Positions 60,269 to 64,000 of a stretch of 64,000 bases of DNA are shown here, in pieces. The notes under the pieces are model-generated. The model ran no database searches and was not told the origin of the DNA. It saw nothing but the letters and a program-made list of their open reading frames with translations. The stretch comes from Watersipora subatra (taxonomy: Eukaryota > Bryozoa > Gymnolaemata > Cheilostomatida > Watersiporidae), in the NCBI RefSeq assembly GCF_963576615.1, contig NC_088714.1, positions 25,974,558 through 26,038,557 on the forward strand, in the 5' to 3' direction. The translations under genes were made by a program, and so were the position numbers. Every line of letters begins with the position of its first letter. Position 1 is the first letter of the stretch.

Positions 60269-60607
60269 TTGGCTTCTGTGTTGAGCTACCTTGATCCTAG
60301 CCTTTTGTACATCCTGGACACAGATGTCAGTAGCTGGGAGGTGGGAGTGGTACCATCCCTGGTACAGGAAGGAGCTGAGCATCTGATAGCCTTCTTCAGT
60401 AAGATGTTGACCCACACAAAGATAATTTATTGCCTGACCCGGAAAGAAATGCTCGCAGTGGTAAAGACCATGAAACTTTTCTGGCCATTCCTGTACAGCA
60501 CACAGTTTCTCCTACAGACCAATCATACCTCTCTGAAGTGGCTGTGTTTCCAGAAGGAGTTCCCTAACCAAGTAGTTAGGTTTTCAGACACCTTAGCCAA
60601 ATTCTAG
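60269..60607 (+). pseudogene. Gypsy 3 RNase H domain
   Basis: A 112-residue frame with YILDTDVSSWEVGVV (the D-x-S/A-x-x-x-x-G start of Ty3/Gypsy RNase H), LIAFFSKMLTHTKIIYC-like and TRKEMLAVV segments, then FLLQTNHTSLKWL. It is the best-preserved domain of this element. Confidence 0.85.
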
Positions 60608-61119
60608 TCAACACTGGAGAACCAGACTGGTCTGCGTACTTAAAACGTCGATGACCTGCCAAAAACTGCCAGCAATACGATCTCATCAAGCTGAGTGACA
60701 GATGATTTACAGACTGATTCACAAGGATCTTGCTCTAAAAAGCCAGCATGCTTTTGGATGACTCAAGGGAAACCCACTCAGCGTGTAAGGGCCACCAAGA
60801 CCGTGCTTGAGACGGTCGGTCAAATGAGCTCATTTGCCGCTCTAGCGGTCAGGAGCTAACCCTGGACTGATCGAGGCCACCTTAGAACTCTGCGAAACAG
60901 AACGGGTGAGGACTCAAGAGACTACCAAGAAGGAGATACTGCAGATTCAAGTCATGGAACAAGGATTGGTGGACACTATGTACTGCGATATTGAGTGGGC
61001 CAAGGAGCTGACTCGAGAGCAGCGAGAGCAAAGATGCCAGGAACTCTGTCAGCTGCATAAAGTTTGTCTGTTCTTCAAGCTACAATTCAGGGAGGTACTG
61101 GAGGCCCGGAACTTTTTTA

Positions 61120-61380
61120 ATGGTAGGTTGTGGTGGTGTGCGGTATGCCCATTGGTTATTAGAAAGACAGCCGTCTGGCAGACTTGCTAACTCTGAGGTG
61201 AGTAGCACTATTCACCGACTGACCTGGTATGAGCCAGGGATGACAGCTACAGTGAAAAAAATGATCAAGAGCGGTGAGGTCTGTCAGGCGGAAAAGAATG
61301 GTAGTACCAAAACAGCCGGCTGCAGGGGTAGACTCTATGCCAGGCGTTCCTCAAAAAGTGGTCATGACTCCAAAAAGTAA
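61120..61380 (+). pseudogene. Gypsy 3 integrase zinc-binding region
   Basis: Contains HRLTWYEPGMTATVKKMIK and CQAEKNGS, matching the Y-W-P-G-M...V...C-x-x-C pattern of integrase N-termini. The first cysteine of the C-x-x-C pair reads as glycine. Confidence 0.75.
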
Positions 61381-61929
61381 TAATGGATCCTGGTGTTAAC
61401 AGACAACTTTGCAAGGTGGCAGAATGTCATGGCCCTCCCAGAAGCCACAGCTCTAGTGGTGGTATGTGTGTATTGGACAAGCTGGTGCTATACTACTTGC
61501 TTTTATAGGAGCAAATTTACACCGACCAGGGTGCACATTTTGAAAGCCAACTGATGACATAGCTGCGTCATCTCTAGCGTGTAGAGTAGACACACTCAAC
61601 GCCGTATCACCTGCAAGCCATTGGTGTGGTCAAGAAATACTATCAAAAATTGGGCGACTCCTAGTGAGCACTACTGCTGACCATGGGTCAAAAAAATTAG
61701 GACACGCTGCTCCTTCAGCTGATGCGAGCATATCGTGAAATGCCACACTCAGCCTCTGAAGATACAACCAATTCGATGATACTCCAAGGAGAACTGCAAC
61801 TTCCTGACCAGGTAGAGTTCCATACCCTACTACTAAAGGCCCAGCATCTCGTGTGTATGTGGTAAAGATATTGAAAAGGATAGAAGAACCCTTCGAGAGG
61901 AACAGATGACCATCCAACAAGAGGATCAA

Positions 61930-64000
61930 GAGAAGTATTTCCTATATGCACCAAGAAACTGGGTTTGGCTTTTACATAAAAGAAGAAGGCAAGGGAAAAA
62001 CCCCAAACTGCACGCAAAGTTTTCAGGGCTTTTCTAAGTTAAAAATGTTTAGCCACATCATATGTGTCCAGCAGAATGCCTGGACCAGACCTAGGCACCA
62101 AAATGAAAGCAGACTGAAATCATTCAATGCTTGTTCAGAAGAGCTTGGATAGGCACCGGCAAACATAGAACCATGAGAGGGGTCAAACATAAAAGAGGCA
62201 ATGGCTAGGGGACAAAAGGAAGAAGCTGAGATGAAACTGGCCAAAAGAATAGAGGCTTACACCTCTCCTGCATACAGCAAAAATCTGAAAGGCCAGCTGC
62301 AGAAGCTCCAAAGGAGCCAAGAGCTGGAGAAACATATGGAGCAACAAGGAAAATTTTCTAGAAAAGCCAGTTGAGCCCACAAGCCCAGCTTTAGTCCAGC
62401 TTGATAGCTCGAAGAGAAAAGCACCTGGGGTCATTAGTTACAACTCCCAGCCATCTAGAAACATTCAGCCACCTGAACGTTAGGGAGAGGGGGAGGGGTC
62501 AACCATGGTGAAAGCCAATGAGGAGCACAAGAGAACAGTGCTTCTTATAGTTCAAGTGAGCAGGGGTGCTGATGACATGGATGCTATTAAACCTTTTGTT
62601 TCTGCACGGTCAGAAGAGCCAGTCAAGTACAGCTTTGCTCTTGCAAACAAAATTACTAAAATTTGTTGTGGGTTCAACATGGCAGGCTCAGAAAATAATT
62701 CATGCTCCCTAGCTGAGATGTTGAAAACCATCTCTCTAGTAGATGGTCTCTACTAGAGAGGAGCAGCTGCTGGCAAGTCTGCTAAACTCAAAAGAGAAGA
62801 CTGTGACCAAGTATCAGAGCACGAGCCCGGCTACCTCCATATGTACAGCAGAGCTCTTTGGCAGCTCAGAAAAGCATTCTGACCAAGCTGTCTCCTCGAG
62901 CCAATCTATTATCAATTGAGAGGCTCGAGTTGAGGCTTACCTGGTCGACCTTCAGCTACAATACAGCAGAAAATTTTGGCATGCATCGTGCCCTTCAAAA
63001 AGATGCCGGGAAGCCACCTGCAAAGACATCATTAGAAATTCACGAGTGACTCAATTTGGTGAAAAAATGGAGAAAGCTAAATTGAGCACTTAGCCGGTTC
63101 AGTTCTCGTGTGTTACTAAGACTGAGCCCATTTAGTCACAAACCCCTCTGCAGTGACCCATATAAAGGGTCAGCACCAAGCAGGCCCCAGACTAGGCAGA
63201 AAAAAGGGAACCATGCATTTGGAGCGATATGTCAGCAGCAATACCTGGACTTGTGTAGAAGATGTGTTAAGAGAGCCAGGTACTCATCGTATCTGTGGCA
63301 TCATAGGGAGTGCATGCAGGATTAGGCAACACGTGGTGCTACATTTTGCCGTGTACATCTGCCTTGCTTTTATCAGCTTTTATAGAGGGACCGACTGATG
63401 GCCTAAAAAAGCCCACCAAACAACTAAGTGCGGTAGCACAGTGTACTAGGTAGACAAGGCTTGCTGGCAACCCTTTCTGTATGCCAGAAGGTAGTCGGTC
63501 AGCCTAGAGATGTTGTCCTGCCAGCCAACACTGACTATGATTGACCACTCCCTAAAGAGCCAACGGAACGGAATCCTACCGACAGGAAGACAGGAGAGCA
63601 CGCTGCCTAGTAGCACGGCTCTCTCAAATTTAAGAAGACAAGGAGCCCATTACTCTCCACCTAGGAAGAAGGTGATCAGAAATGGCACCACTAAAGAACA
63701 CCTCCAACTCATCAATGAACCTCGAAGGCAGAGTGTAGCAACTAACCTGCCTGCTCGGAATTCAGCCGGCTGGCAAATAAATGCACGAGCAAAAAGAATA
63801 CAGGGCTCAGAAGCTTTTGGAAGACAGTAGACAATAACAACGCATGGCACTGCTGATGAGCCAGCGCATCAGGGCCCGATGCCTGAAGGGAGCAGACCAA
63901 GCATTTGCAGAGACTGAGGTGGCCAGGCTGGAGTTTAATGCTTAGCAACATCAGCTCTGGTCACAGCTGTTCTTTCCTCCCAGCTTTGAGTAGACAACCA
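61930..64000 (+). other. Unidentified region after Gypsy 3 integrase
   Basis: Same base composition as the Gypsy. It holds broken frames such as 62505-62756 (MVKANEEHKRTVLLIVQVSR start) and a charged coiled-coil-like run near 62200-62340 (LQKLQRSQELEKHMEQQG). It could be an extra ORF of the element, a second overlapping element or an unrelated repeat. I recognise no domain. Confidence 0.4.

Larger units (their letters stand above)
57001..64000 (+). mobile_element. Ty3/Gypsy element 3, degenerate, reaching the right edge
   Basis: This GC-richer block carries Gag (57354-57665), a zinc knuckle (57798-57839: C-x2-C-x4-H-x4-C with one stop inside) and RT (about 59560-60000, with SSYWQVLLDEDA and LLLYLDDIIVI; YLDD at 59877-59888). 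RNase H (60269-60607), integrase zinc-binding region (61120-61380) and integrase core (about 61385-61830, with LTDNFARWQNVMALPE, YTDQGAHFES and AYREMPHSAS) follow in order. Frames change and stops occur throughout. The YLDD box is intact although the frame is not. Sequence after 61930 is not identified. No LTR pair was found. Confidence 0.85.

Overview
The window looks like nuclear DNA of an invertebrate animal. It is AT-rich, the genes have short exons split by GT-AG introns, there are long (TA)n arrays, and several animal transposon classes are present. I see no bacterial gene organisation. A spiralian (bryozoan or mollusc-like) source is my guess from the gene and repeat types; nothing here proves it.

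The main content is a pair of related cell-surface receptor genes pointing at each other. Gene 1 (+ strand, about 2.7-24.3 kb, 5' end not found) has thirteen exons with agreeing splice phases. In order they encode the second half of one fucolectin-like (FTP/F5-8-type) domain, two complete FTP-like domains, three fibronectin-III-like domains, a short stalk, one membrane segment and a tail with three tyrosine motifs, followed by an AATAAA signal. Gene 2 (- strand, about 56.2-43.6 kb) is an inverted, shortened paralogue. Four exons are recognisable: both halves of FN3-A, the stalk, and the membrane/tail exon. The exons for FN3-B and FN3-C are missing, but the flanking splice phases still join in frame. 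Homology continues past both stop codons, so this is an inverted segmental duplication.

The rest is mostly mobile DNA. At 0.2-2.4 kb there is a broken LINE reverse transcriptase. The introns of gene 1 hold a nested pair of MITEs (6.4-7.6 kb) and two copies of a 1.1 kb repeat (18.6 and 21.9 kb). From 25.2 to 27.7 kb there is a decayed Ty3/Gypsy pol and a MITE related to the one at 6.8 kb. From 28 to 30.1 kb there are a tRNA-derived SINE, a 656-bp MITE and a Helitron-like copy. A 2.1 kb minisatellite of 37-bp units occupies 30.55-32.63 kb. Two copies of a restriction-endonuclease-type non-LTR element (34.9-36.5 and 50.7-52.0 kb) lie beside (TA)n arrays. A foldback element is at 37.1-38.0 kb, and a second Gypsy at 44.4-48.0 kb lies inside an intron of gene 2. 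Three or four tandem Helitron-like copies and a GATTGATTGC minisatellite fill 52.5-55.4 kb, and a third, GC-richer Gypsy fills 57.0 kb to the right edge.

The best candidate for something undescribed is the receptor pair: lectin-like modules, FN3 modules and a phosphotyrosine-type tail, in two inverted copies of different length. That layout fits a recognition or immune/allorecognition receptor family, but the role is inferred from domain order alone.
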